This document shows, piece after piece, positions 6,475 through 14,774 of a stretch of DNA of 64,000 nucleotides. Both the position numbers and the translations under genes were made by a program. This DNA is from Comamonadaceae bacterium ALPHA2B. Lineage in GTDB: Bacteria; Pseudomonadota; Gammaproteobacteria; Burkholderiales; Burkholderiaceae_C. Each line of letters opens with the position of its first letter. Positions within the stretch are counted from its first letter, which is position 1. The notes under the pieces were generated by a model. The model was not told the origin of the DNA. It did not search any database and saw nothing but the letters and a program-made list of their open reading frames with translations. Location: assembly GCA_005503065.1 (NCBI GenBank), contig SCOE01000005.1:62001-126000 (forward strand), written 5' to 3'.

Positions 6475-8415
6475 ATGGCATCGCGTGACGATGACCGCTT
6501 CCGCATCCGGCCTTCGCCGCCGAAGTCGCGCGCCGGCCCGCGCCCGCAGCGTTTCATCTCCCAGGTGCTCAAGCAGGCGTCCAAGGCCGGCGCCAGCCGC
6601 TCGGGCAAGACCATCGGGCGGCCCGCCAACACCTTCGGCCGTGGGCGCGTGGCCGCCACACTGGCCGGCCGCGGCCTGGGCGCCAACGCCCGGCGCGTGA
6701 TCGTCAAGGGCCGCTTCGTGGTGCTGCAACGCGCCAGCCCGCATTCGGTGGCCGTCCACCTGCGCTACATCGAGCGCGAAGGCGTCACGCGCGACGGGCA
6801 GAAGGGCCAGGCCTACGGCGCTGACACCGATGCCGCCGACCTGCGGGCGTTTGAGGAACGCGGCAAGGCCGATCGCCACCAGTTCCGCTTCATCGTTTCG
6901 GCAGAGGATGGGCTGGAGATGGAAGACCTCAAGGGCTTCACGCGCCAGCTCATGCGCCGCATGGAGATCGACCTGGAGACGCGGCTGGATTGGGTGGCTG
7001 TGGACCACTGGGACACCGACAACCCGCACACGCACATCGTGCTCACTGGACACACTGCCAGCGGCGAGCACCTGGTCATCGCACCGGACTACATGGCCCA
7101 CGGCATGCGCCAGCGCGCCAGCGAGATCGCCACCGAGTGGCTGGGGCCGCGTACCGAGGCCGAGATGCGCCGCAGCCTGCTGCGCGAGGTGGACCAGCAG
7201 CGCCTGACCGGCCTGGACCGCGCGCTGATCCGACAGGCCGGCGCGAACGGGATCGACTTCACGGAGGGAAACCCGCAGGATCGCCAGCGCCAGAACGTCC
7301 TGCGCGCCCGGTTGCAGCGGCTCGAAGGCTTGGGCTTGGCCGAGCGCGTCAATGCGAACCGGTGGACGCTCAGGCCCGGCCTGGCCGGTGTGCTCAATAC
7401 GCTGGGCGAGCAGCAGGACGCGCTGGACGCGATGCGCCGCGCCCTGAAGGGCGCGCAGCGCGAGCTGGTACTGGACGTGGACGGCAAGCAGCCCGTGCTC
7501 GGCCGAATTGCCGGCAAGGGCCTGGCCGACGAACTGAGCGACCGGGGCTATCTGGTGGTCGATGGCATCGATGGCCGGGCGCACTACGTGAAGCTGCCGG
7601 CCGGGGCCGATCTGGGCGGGTTTCCCATGGAGGCCATCGTGGAAGCCGGGGCGGCGGGCAAAAAGCGGTCCGTAGACCGAAACATCCTGGCTGCGTCGAG
7701 AGACGGGATCTACGCCACGGCGGACCACGCGGCCCAGCTCCGGCAGGCAGGCAATCGAGATCCACAGGCTACGGTCGAGATCCACGTTCGCCGGCTTGAA
7801 GCCCTGCGCCGGGCGGGCGTGGTGAAGCGTGTCGGCGATGGCATCTGGAAGGTGCCGGCGGACCTGCCGCAGCAGGCCCAGCGGCACGACCTGCGCAAGG
7901 TCCAGGGCCTAGCCATCGAACTGCGCTCGCATCTGCCCATCGAGCAGCAGGTGCACACCCTCGGCGCCACTTGGCTGGACCGCCAACTGCTGGACGAGGG
8001 CAAGGCCCTGGCGCCGCAGGGCTTCGGCGCCCGGGCGCGCCGTGCGATGCAGCAGCGCGCCGACTTCCTCGCAGGGCACGGCCTAGCCGAACGCCGGGGC
8101 CAGCGCATCGCCCTGGCCCGCAACCTGCTGCCAACCTTGCGCGACCGCGAACTGGCGCAAGTGGGCAAACAGTTGGAAGCGCAGACCGGCCGTAGCTACC
8201 GCCCACTACAGGACGGCCAGCAGGTCAGCGGCGTCTACCGCCAGTCCATCCAACTTGCCAGCGGCCGCTTCGCCATGCTCGACGACGGGACGGGCTTCAG
8301 CTTGGTGCCTTGGCGGCCGGCAATCGAGTCCCTCCTAGGGCAGCGACTCAATGCCGTGGTTCGAGGGGAGCCAGCTAACCTTGACTTGAGATGGCAACGC
8401 AGCCTCTCTATCTGA
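6475..8415 (+). CDS. DUF3363 relaxase (conjugative nickase)
   Basis: A 646-aa relaxase of the VirD2/DUF3363 type found in Tn4371 ICEs, where it is variously called TraR or TraI. It should nick oriT, stay covalently bound to the 5' end and be delivered through TraG and the Trb channel. The start at 6475 (MASRDDDRFRIRPSPPKSRA) is preferred over a longer frame. The metal-binding motif DNPHTHIVLTG places histidines at 185 and 187; the nucleophile may be the tyrosine in VHLRYIEREG. The DUF3363 C-terminus is present to about the normal length, so the gene looks intact despite mobile debris just downstream. Confidence 0.85.
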   Translation: MASRDDDRFRIRPSPPKSRAGPRPQRFISQVLKQASKAGASRSGKTIGRPANTFGRGRVAATLAGRGLGANARRVIVKGRFVVLQRASPHSVAVHLRYIEREGVTRDGQKGQAYGADTDAADLRAFEERGKADRHQFRFIVSAEDGLEMEDLKGFTRQLMRRMEIDLETRLDWVAVDHWDTDNPHTHIVLTGHTASGEHLVIAPDYMAHGMRQRASEIATEWLGPRTEAEMRRSLLREVDQQRLTGLDRALIRQAGANGIDFTEGNPQDRQRQNVLRARLQRLEGLGLAERVNANRWTLRPGLAGVLNTLGEQQDALDAMRRALKGAQRELVLDVDGKQPVLGRIAGKGLADELSDRGYLVVDGIDGRAHYVKLPAGADLGGFPMEAIVEAGAAGKKRSVDRNILAASRDGIYATADHAAQLRQAGNRDPQATVEIHVRRLEALRRAGVVKRVGDGIWKVPADLPQQAQRHDLRKVQGLAIELRSHLPIEQQVHTLGATWLDRQLLDEGKALAPQGFGARARRAMQQRADFLAGHGLAERRGQRIALARNLLPTLRDRELAQVGKQLEAQTGRSYRPLQDGQQVSGVYRQSIQLASGRFAMLDDGTGFSLVPWRPAIESLLGQRLNAVVRGEPANLDLRWQRSLSI

Positions 8416-8453
8416 CCTTATCGCACTAAAAAAGTAAGCGTCCGGGCAACCTT

Positions 8454-8609
8454 TCAATTACCCACATCTTCTTGAGTGAGCTGTATCCCGAGGACGATGT
8501 CGGTCAATCGGGTCATGCCACGCCACATGACGACGTTGCCTGGCGGCGGGTCGCTTTTGCGCGCGAGGTAGCCTCCGAGCTTAGCCAACTGAGTGGTGTA
8601 GTGCGATAG
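8454..8609 (-). mobile_element. C-terminal fragment of an IS4-family transposase
   Basis: On the minus strand the last 51 codons before the stop at 8454 read LAKLGGYLARKSDPPPGNVV then MWRGMTRLTDI, which matches the C-terminus of IS4/Tn5-type transposases. Nothing upstream in this frame resembles the catalytic core, so only the tail remains. It lies 38 bp past the relaxase stop and marks the start of a scrap zone of broken mobile DNA. Confidence 0.6.
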
Positions 8610-8637
8610 CGTGCGAGGCAGCCTGCTGCCGGGGGCG

Positions 8638-9045
8638 TCGGTGTTGGCGTTGGCGATGGAACAAGGCATCAACGCCAACCTGCTGTTCGCTTGGCGCCGG
8701 GCACACCTGAGGCAGCTGCATCGACGCCACCCGAGCAGCCCGAACGCTCCGGCAACGTTGGTGCCACGTTGCTGGCCGTGGAAGTGGTGTCCCAGGCCAA
8801 GCCCAGCGCGACGGCAATGGCCGCTACACCTTCGCCTCGCCCCAACATGGCGGCGGGCACCACGAGATCGAAAGGGCTGGTGTTCGCGTGCGTGTGCGCG
8901 GCGTGGTCGATGAGGACAGCCTGCGCACCGTGCTGGCGGCGCTGCGGGCCAGCCGGGTGTGGTCGGCCCGCCCGCCAACACCCGCGTGTGGCTGGTGTTC
9001 GGCGTCGGCGACACGGGCGCGGGCCAGTGCCGAAGATGTTGGTGC
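8638..9045 (+). mobile_element. IS66-family remnant (tnpA frameshifted, tnpB truncated)
   Basis: Pieces of the IS66 accessory genes can be followed across frames. The helix-turn-helix ASVLALAMEQGINANLLFAW at about 8638-8697 belongs to tnpA. A tnpA C-terminal motif, VRVRGVVDEDSLRTVLAALR, follows at about 8885-8945 in another frame. PPANTRVWLVFGVGDTG, the start of tnpB, begins at 8959 and degenerates after about 9040. No tnpC transposase is present, so the element cannot move. Confidence 0.65.
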
Positions 9046-9059
9046 ACCTCCAGCCGACG

Positions 9060-9236
9060 AGTGACGCATGGAGCCAGATCGATTGGAAACAGTTCACCGA
9101 AAAGGTCACGCGGCTACAGGCGCGTATTGCGAAGGCCACACAGGCTGGCAGATGGAACAAGGTCTAGGCCTTGCAACGCCTGCTGACCCGCTCGCGCAGC
9201 GGCAAGTTGCTTGCCGTCAAACGAGTGACGGAAAAC
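9060..9236 (+). mobile_element. Group II intron reverse transcriptase fragment
   Basis: The translation WSQIDWKQFTEKVTRLQARI, then KATQAGRWNKV, a TAG stop at 9165, then ALQRLLTRSRSGKLLAVKRV matches the conserved N-terminal region of group II intron-encoded reverse transcriptases. It stops matching soon after VTEN. The catalytic domains are missing and the internal stop shows decay. It abuts the IS66 remnant and ends about 190 bp before the cargo operon. Confidence 0.6.
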
Positions 9237-9304
9237 GAACGCGTTCCGAACGACTTTCGTGATCAGTCGGACACCGCATGCGTCGCCCTTGAATCAATGT
9301 CGGT

Positions 9305-9321
9305 TATCGTAAACACCGATA
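9305..9321. promoter_or_regulatory. LysR-type operator candidate upstream of the cargo operon
   Basis: TATCG-N7-CGATA is a perfect inverted repeat and contains the LysR-class pattern ATC-N9-GAT (also T-N11-A). It lies about 100 bp before the first cargo gene, with a TATAAC-like -10 hexamer at 9331-9336 and no good -35, as expected for an activator-dependent promoter. The cognate regulator is probably the LysR gene at 19381-20397. The palindrome is seen; binding is inferred. Confidence 0.45.
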
Positions 9322-9422
9322 TGAGCTATGTATAACAAGCAAGTACGATTGCATCCCAGCGATAGGTAGCGACCGAGAAACTGCGCTGTCGCGTTGGGAC
9401 GAACAACCACTGAGGAGACTTC

Positions 9423-10166
9423 ATGGCAGCCTTGTTTGCGGACACCAACAAGTACGACGATGGAGAGGGCCCCCCCATCGTTGAGGCGTATCACAGCGCG
9501 ATCAAAGATCTAATCCGACGCCGACTCGACGAGCGCAAGTGCTCCTGGGCCGACTTCGTCTTCGACGCGAGTTATGAGTTGCTCACGGCCGACGACATGC
9601 GCGCGATCGAGGCCCAGGTGCTTGAAAGCGGCTATCGCTTCACCAGCTCCGCCATGATCTCCGCGCTTGAACGGCCTGAGGCCTATCTGCCGATCCCAGG
9701 CAGCGAGGGCAATCCGGACGAATTCTCATTTCAGCATTCGGAGGCCCGCACTGCTGCTGCCGACGCACAGGGCCGTGAGCTCTGCGGTCAAGGCGACAAC
9801 GTCGTGGAGTACGACAGCAACGTGACCGGAACTGCGCGCTACTTTCGCTCAATAAAGGATGTGGCAGACGCGCTTGCAGACGGCGTGGCGCCGAACACCA
9901 TCGCAGTGATTGACGACAGCGGCGGCACGCTGACGGCGCCAATCCTGGAGCAGTTCGCTGGGGTCATCTGCGCGGGTGGCACGGTCCGTTCTCACCTTGG
10001 CATCCTGACCCGTGAGTACGGCATTCCCTGCCTCATGAACTCCAAGGTTGCTGGCATCCGCAACGGTGACCGTGTGGAGCTCGAGGTGAGCGGACACGCG
10101 AAGACGACAGAGGCTTATCAGACCAACACGGAAATGTCCGTGCGTGTCTGGAAGCTGCCCCGTTGA
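9423..10166 (+). CDS. PEP-utilising-enzyme swivel (phosphohistidine) domain protein
   Basis: A 247-aa protein, first gene of the cargo operon, with a GAGGAGA ribosome site. Residues about 130-225 form a mobile phosphohistidine domain as in PEP synthase and phenylphosphate synthase: IAVIDDSGGTL, then CAGGTVRSHLGILTREYGIP, with the likely phospho-acceptor H191 and the usual IPCLMN ending. The first 120 residues are not recognised. Unlike full dikinases it has no ATP-grasp, which is supplied four genes downstream. It may carry phosphate to or from the substrate as a separate swivel subunit. The domain call is firm; the role is inferred. Confidence 0.7.
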   Translation: MAALFADTNKYDDGEGPPIVEAYHSAIKDLIRRRLDERKCSWADFVFDASYELLTADDMRAIEAQVLESGYRFTSSAMISALERPEAYLPIPGSEGNPDEFSFQHSEARTAAADAQGRELCGQGDNVVEYDSNVTGTARYFRSIKDVADALADGVAPNTIAVIDDSGGTLTAPILEQFAGVICAGGTVRSHLGILTREYGIPCLMNSKVAGIRNGDRVELEVSGHAKTTEAYQTNTEMSVRVWKLPR

Positions 10167-10201
10167 TTGTTGGTCGACTACCACCCAAAGCAGGAGAAGT
10201 C

Positions 10202-11764
10202 ATGCCGCGCCCGAACCTCAACTACACCCAGATTCTCGAAACCAACAACATCATGCGAGCTGCAGGGGAAGAGACGTACTTCCTCGGCGTGACGCGCACG
10301 GTGCAGGAGTCCAAGTTCTTCCCCGTGTCCGCGTATGTCATGCTGGGATACCTGAACGCGTTCTATCGCTACCCGGCATTGCTGCGCAAGATCGAAAAGC
10401 ACATGTCGCCGGAAGACATTGCCGATCGCATCCGGAACTGCACCACCAAGCTGGAGTCGATGGGAATCAACTGGTGCATGATCAACTTCTATCTGCTAGG
10501 CCGCGAGATGCTGATCAACATGGGTGTTATCCGGCCTCACGATGCAGCCGAGGATCTCGCTTATGTGCTCAGCTTCTGGCGCCGCTTCCAACTCGCGCGG
10601 CGCCGCGAAGATGGCCACCTGACCTGCAAGGAGGCAGGGCACCGCTCGCAGATCCTTCCTGAGCGACGGATCCAGGTTTATCACGCAGACCTCCATCCCT
10701 GCACCGCAGGTGACGAGTTGCATACCGCCACCGACCAGTTCCTCGCAGCCCTGTCCCAGTACGCCGTCCTCGTGGCCTGCGAAAGCCGCGTTTGCATGAC
10801 CAATCACGGACCCTACAACTTGGGCGAGGGCCGTGAAATGCTTGTGCGAGATTTCTTCGACCTGGCCGAAGGCGACATGCCCTGGCTCGACGGAATCGCC
10901 GCAGATGTGCCGTACTCACGTTTGACGGTAACGACAGCTGTGAAGGATACCCACTTCTACATCGTTGACGACTGGGGTAGCTTCGAGTCCAAGCCGGAGT
11001 ACAAGGCCGACAATCTTTGCGGGGTGGGCCTGTATACCTCCGATGAGCTGTCTGAGACGCAGATTCCGGTGGGCATGGGAAGCAAGGAAGAGCTAACCAA
11101 GACCCTGCAGAACCTGACGGAAATCTTCAAGGACACCACCGCGAAGCTCTGGAAGCGCCTCGCCAGCTATCACCGCGAACAGTTGATGGATGCGGGCGCA
11201 CTGACGTATTACAACATCATCAAGGACTTCGCCCACGTCGCCGGCTGCTATGAGGCCGACGACTGGAACAAGATCGACGAACGCGCTGACCGATTCCGCC
11301 CGCTGCTCAACGACGAGTATGGCAATCAGATCCTCGGCGCACTGTTCGTGCCGCTTTCGTGCCCCAGCCACCAGGTCAGCCCTTACGTGATGATGCAGCA
11401 CTCCAACCTGCCCAAGCGTACGTACTCGCCGATTTCTGCCGCTGCAAGCTTCGACGAGGAGTGCGTGCCCAGCGTGGGCGATCGAATTTACCCGGGTGTG
11501 ACCTACCTTCCTGAGAAGGTCGACAAGTACCGCACGACCCAGGGCGACATGACTCTTGAAGAGCTCAATCAGCGCTGCAAACAGTTCGTGCCAAAGCTGT
11601 GCACAGAGCCTTACCGGCACCTGGACGACACGTGGGTCAAGTATCACTACGACACCCCGCTAGCGGACGAGCTCTACAAGCTAGAGCAGCAAAGTTCGCG
11701 CAAACTGAAAGGAAAGGGCGCTGGCCTCGCGCGCTCAGACATCAACGCACTCGCCGACAGGTAA
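10202..11764 (+). CDS. Unrecognised 520-aa protein of the carboxylation cluster
   Basis: Start at 10202 chosen for the AGGAGA site seven bases upstream; a TTG at 10163 would overlap the previous gene. I do not recognise the family. It appears soluble, with no signal peptide or membrane segment, is cysteine-rich, and has His/Asp-dense stretches such as QVYHADLHPCTAGDELHTAT near residue 160-180 and PLSCPSHQVSPYVMMQHSN near 395. It sits between two phosphohistidine proteins that both lack a dikinase substrate domain, so it may be the separate substrate-binding or catalytic subunit. That placement is the only functional evidence. Confidence 0.6.
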   Translation: MPRPNLNYTQILETNNIMRAAGEETYFLGVTRTVQESKFFPVSAYVMLGYLNAFYRYPALLRKIEKHMSPEDIADRIRNCTTKLESMGINWCMINFYLLGREMLINMGVIRPHDAAEDLAYVLSFWRRFQLARRREDGHLTCKEAGHRSQILPERRIQVYHADLHPCTAGDELHTATDQFLAALSQYAVLVACESRVCMTNHGPYNLGEGREMLVRDFFDLAEGDMPWLDGIAADVPYSRLTVTTAVKDTHFYIVDDWGSFESKPEYKADNLCGVGLYTSDELSETQIPVGMGSKEELTKTLQNLTEIFKDTTAKLWKRLASYHREQLMDAGALTYYNIIKDFAHVAGCYEADDWNKIDERADRFRPLLNDEYGNQILGALFVPLSCPSHQVSPYVMMQHSNLPKRTYSPISAAASFDEECVPSVGDRIYPGVTYLPEKVDKYRTTQGDMTLEELNQRCKQFVPKLCTEPYRHLDDTWVKYHYDTPLADELYKLEQQSSRKLKGKGAGLARSDINALADR

Positions 11765-11768
11765 GTAC

Positions 11769-12374
11769 ATGAACGCAGAACAGCATCTGGTCCTTCACGG
11801 ACTAGCCATTAAGAAGTACGCCTTGCCCGACGCGATCGCATCGCTGCTTGGTCTGCCTGAAGAGCGTGTGAAGGCGATCCTGGAGGAGGGGGCGGCGAAG
11901 GGAACCGTGATGGATGTTGGCGGCAAATATGCCGTCTCACCTACCGCACGCGTATCGCTTCGCTCGAACTACGGCCGCTTCTACTCATCGCTGAGAAGCA
12001 GCCAGGAGTTCAGGGAAGCCCACCTGGCTTTCGAAAAAGTGAACATCGATCTGAAGGCGCTCATCACCGATTGGCAGACCCTCAAGGTCGGCGGGAAGCT
12101 GGTGCCAAACGACCACAGTGATGAGGGGTACGACGAGCAGATCCTCAAGCGTCTGGCCAAGCTACACGTCAACGCGGAAAAGGCGCTGAACGCGCTTACT
12201 GCGGTACTTCCTCGAATGGGGATTTACCTGCAGAAGCTAGAGGAGGCGCTGGACAAGGCTGAAGACGGTGATATCGCGTGGGTCAGCGATGCGAAGACCG
12301 AGAGTTATCACACTGTCTGGTTCGAACTGCACGAAGACCTGCTCTGCCTGCTGGGTGAACAGCGTAAGGAATAG
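11769..12374 (+). CDS. Conserved helical protein of the dikinase/carboxylase cluster
   Basis: A 201-aa protein four bases after the previous stop and three bases before the dikinase gene. Residues about 8-60 resemble a small winged-helix domain (LPDAIASLLGLPEERVKAIL and KYAVSPTARVSLRSN). The rest is helical and ends with YHTVWFELHEDLLCLLGEQR, a block I associate with uncharacterised proteins beside PPDK-like genes in other bacteria, from memory. No catalytic motif is visible. It could be a structural or regulatory subunit of the phosphotransferase; function unknown. Confidence 0.6.
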   Translation: MNAEQHLVLHGLAIKKYALPDAIASLLGLPEERVKAILEEGAAKGTVMDVGGKYAVSPTARVSLRSNYGRFYSSLRSSQEFREAHLAFEKVNIDLKALITDWQTLKVGGKLVPNDHSDEGYDEQILKRLAKLHVNAEKALNALTAVLPRMGIYLQKLEEALDKAEDGDIAWVSDAKTESYHTVWFELHEDLLCLLGEQRKE

Positions 12375-12377
12375 GCA

Positions 12378-14135
12378 ATGCTTAGTTCGAAGGAAACGAC
12401 CTCCACGCTTCTCTTGACTGGTGAGTGCGTGCCGGACCGGTCACTGATAGGTGGCAAGGCTTGGTCCATTGCCAACATGATGAGTCTGGGCTTGCGGGTG
12501 CCACCGGCTTTTGTGATCACGACGATTTCGAATGCGCGCTATGAGAAAGAGGGGGAACTTTGGCCGTCGCTCCTTGGAGACATTGAATCGGGAGTTCGCC
12601 ATCTGGAGGCACAGAGCCGGCGCACATTTGGCGGCGGCAATAGGCCCTTGTTGCTTTCCGTACGCTCCGGCGCCGCTGTCTCGATGCCGGGAATGATGGA
12701 TACCGTCCTTAACCTGGGCATCAACGACGAGACCAAAGCTGCCCTGGCGCTGGAGTGTGGTGATGCAGAGTTCGCGGAAGACACGCATCGGCGTTTTCTT
12801 CAGCTCTTTGCGAGCATCGTGCTGAAGGTGGACGTTGATGAGGAAGCTGCATCAACCGCTGACACGATCCGAGCAGCCTTGGCGCGCGACGGTCATCCGA
12901 TGCCAACCGATCCGTACGAACAGCTCCACGCCGCAGTGGAAGCCGTTTTTCAGTCGTGGAACTCGCGCCGTGCCAAGCGTTACCGAGAGCATCATGGCAT
13001 TCCGCACGACCTGGGGACGGCAGTCACCGTCCAGGCCATGGTGTTCGGAAATCTCAATGAAAGGTCCGGCACCGGGGTGCTCTTCAGCCGCAACCCGTTG
13101 TCAGGCTCCCCGGAGCCTTTCGGTGAGTTCTTGCTGAAGGCGCAGGGTGAAGACGTGGTTTCGGGCCGCTTCACGCCCCAACCGCTGGACGCGATGCGCC
13201 AGTCCCTACCTGAGGCACATCAAGGGCTTCTTCAAGCGTCCCGCGCACTTGAGGACGCCGGCGCCGAGGTTCAAGACATCGAGTTCACAGTGGAAGATGG
13301 CCAACTCTTCATCCTGCAGTCACGCTCGGCCAAACTGGCTCCGCTGGCAGCTGCGCGCACCAGTGTGGACCTAGTGGATGAAGGGCGCATCTCTCCGGAA
13401 GCGGCGCTGAAGAGGATCTCGTCTGATCGCCTTCGTCAGCTGCTCGCTCCTACTCTGAGTGAAAGTGTCACTGCTGAGCTGGCTCCGGTGGCCCGTGGTG
13501 AAGGCGCGTGCCCAGGCGTAGGCATCGGCTTGGTTGTCACAGATTCTGATGAGGCTGAAGCGCGGATTCGTCGGGGCGAGCGCGTGGTTCTTGCCCGGCC
13601 GAACACCAGCCCCAATGATCTCCATGGAATGATCGGTGCGGCAGCCGTCATCACTGAAGAGGGAGGTAGCACTTCTCATGCCGCGGTGGTCAGCCGGGCA
13701 TTGGGCGTTCCCTGTGTCGTGGGTTGCGGCGCGGGTGCACTCTCAGCGCTGGCTGGGTCCACGGTGACCGTGGACGGCCAAGGCGGGTTTGTCTTCGATC
13801 GCGAGTTGCCGGTCGAGCGGCCCGATGAGTCTCGTGATCCTGTTCTTGGGCGCCTGTTGTCCTGGGCAAAGGAACGTGCTGCGCTGCGTGTGGTGCGGCC
13901 GGCCGAGGTGGCGCAGTTGTCGGTCCTGGATTTGGGCGTCGACGAAGAAGGCTGTGATGCGGCCACGATCGACCGTGCGCTCGCACGAATTCTGCCGACA
14001 GGGACCTTCAAAGGGGCCAAGGGTGGCGCGATTGCTACCGACGCTGGTGTCCAGGCCGCCTTGCGGCATGGACTCGAGTTCATCGTCGCGGACCCCGTGC
14101 TACCGCCACTGCTCGCTGCCGCCAACGCGCGGTGA
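12378..14135 (+). CDS. Truncated pyruvate phosphate dikinase-like enzyme
   Basis: A 585-aa protein with the first two domains of a dikinase. The N-terminal ATP-grasp contains SLIGGKAWSIANMMSLGLRV near residues 22-41 and the PPDK hallmark SVRSGAAVSMPGMMDTVLNL from residue 94. A swivel domain follows with EEGGSTSHAAVVSRALGVPC, where H434 should be phosphorylated. PPDK (about 870 aa) and PEP synthase have a C-terminal PEP-binding barrel; here only about 110 unrelated residues follow. It therefore should take phosphate from ATP but needs another protein for the acceptor, as in multi-subunit phenylphosphate synthase. Neighbours supply a second swivel domain and a carboxylase. Confidence 0.75.
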   Translation: MLSSKETTSTLLLTGECVPDRSLIGGKAWSIANMMSLGLRVPPAFVITTISNARYEKEGELWPSLLGDIESGVRHLEAQSRRTFGGGNRPLLLSVRSGAAVSMPGMMDTVLNLGINDETKAALALECGDAEFAEDTHRRFLQLFASIVLKVDVDEEAASTADTIRAALARDGHPMPTDPYEQLHAAVEAVFQSWNSRRAKRYREHHGIPHDLGTAVTVQAMVFGNLNERSGTGVLFSRNPLSGSPEPFGEFLLKAQGEDVVSGRFTPQPLDAMRQSLPEAHQGLLQASRALEDAGAEVQDIEFTVEDGQLFILQSRSAKLAPLAAARTSVDLVDEGRISPEAALKRISSDRLRQLLAPTLSESVTAELAPVARGEGACPGVGIGLVVTDSDEAEARIRRGERVVLARPNTSPNDLHGMIGAAAVITEEGGSTSHAAVVSRALGVPCVVGCGAGALSALAGSTVTVDGQGGFVFDRELPVERPDESRDPVLGRLLSWAKERAALRVVRPAEVAQLSVLDLGVDEEGCDAATIDRALARILPTGTFKGAKGGAIATDAGVQAALRHGLEFIVADPVLPPLLAAANAR

Positions 14136-14217
14136 GCTCGCTTCAAACCAGGCTGGCTATCCGCCCTTGACGGCGCGGAAGGACAGCTGTTCTCTTCACC
14201 ATTATCAAGGAATATCT

Positions 14218-14760
14218 GTGTTAACCATCAAGCCCCAAGACGTCGCAGCACTCGTAGAGGCGTTCGAGCGAAGCTCCGCGCAAGATATGCGCATCGCAGC
14301 GGGAAGTTTCGAGCTGCAATTGTCCAAGAACGCCACAGGTGCACAGTCGTGGGCTCGCCGCTCGGGTGCGCACGAAGCAAGCGCGGCAGTCGTCGTTGCT
14401 CCACCTTCTGCTCCTGTCTCATCGCAGCTCGCGCCTGCTCCTGCCACTGTGCCCAAGGGCGAAAAGGCGGAAGCAGCAGGCAAACAACTTGCGGTGAGTT
14501 CGCAGCCTCCGGCCGGTCATGTGTTCGTGCGCGCCGCCAACCTCGGCACCTTCTACAGGTCACCGAAACCAGGTGCTCCCAGCTACGTCGAAGTCGGCGG
14601 CCGGGTATCCGGTGATACCGAAGTCTGTCTGATCGAGGTGATGAAGCTCTTCACGCCTTTGATCGCCGGCGTGCAAGGCGTCGTGCGCGAGGTCTATGTG
14701 ACAGACGGGGCACTGGTCGAGTTCGACCAGCCGCTGTTCTTGATTGAAGTCGATGCCTGA
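14218..14760 (+). CDS. Biotin carboxyl carrier protein
   Basis: A 180-aa AccB-type carrier. GTG at 14218 is preceded by AAGGA; the frame is open further upstream but that overlaps the dikinase gene. The N-terminal helix (IKPQDVAALVEAFERSS) and FELQLSK resemble AccB, an Ala/Pro-rich linker spans about residues 55-95, and the biotinyl domain ends the protein with EVMKLFTPL, biotin acceptor K143, where AccB usually has EAMKM. It would shuttle carboxybiotin between the biotin carboxylase and carboxyltransferase encoded next. The chromosome presumably has its own accB; this copy looks pathway-specific. Confidence 0.85.
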   Translation: MLTIKPQDVAALVEAFERSSAQDMRIAAGSFELQLSKNATGAQSWARRSGAHEASAAVVVAPPSAPVSSQLAPAPATVPKGEKAEAAGKQLAVSSQPPAGHVFVRAANLGTFYRSPKPGAPSYVEVGGRVSGDTEVCLIEVMKLFTPLIAGVQGVVREVYVTDGALVEFDQPLFLIEVDA

Positions 14761-14774
14761 CAGGCTGACCAGCT

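Noticed and set aside
5446-7887. 813-residue minus-strand open frame across traF and relaxase
   Set aside because: Antisense to two recognisable genes; no motifs of its own.
13789-14217. N-terminal extension of the biotin carrier frame
   Set aside because: Overlaps the dikinase 3' end in another frame; GTG 14218 has a ribosome site and begins the AccB-like sequence.
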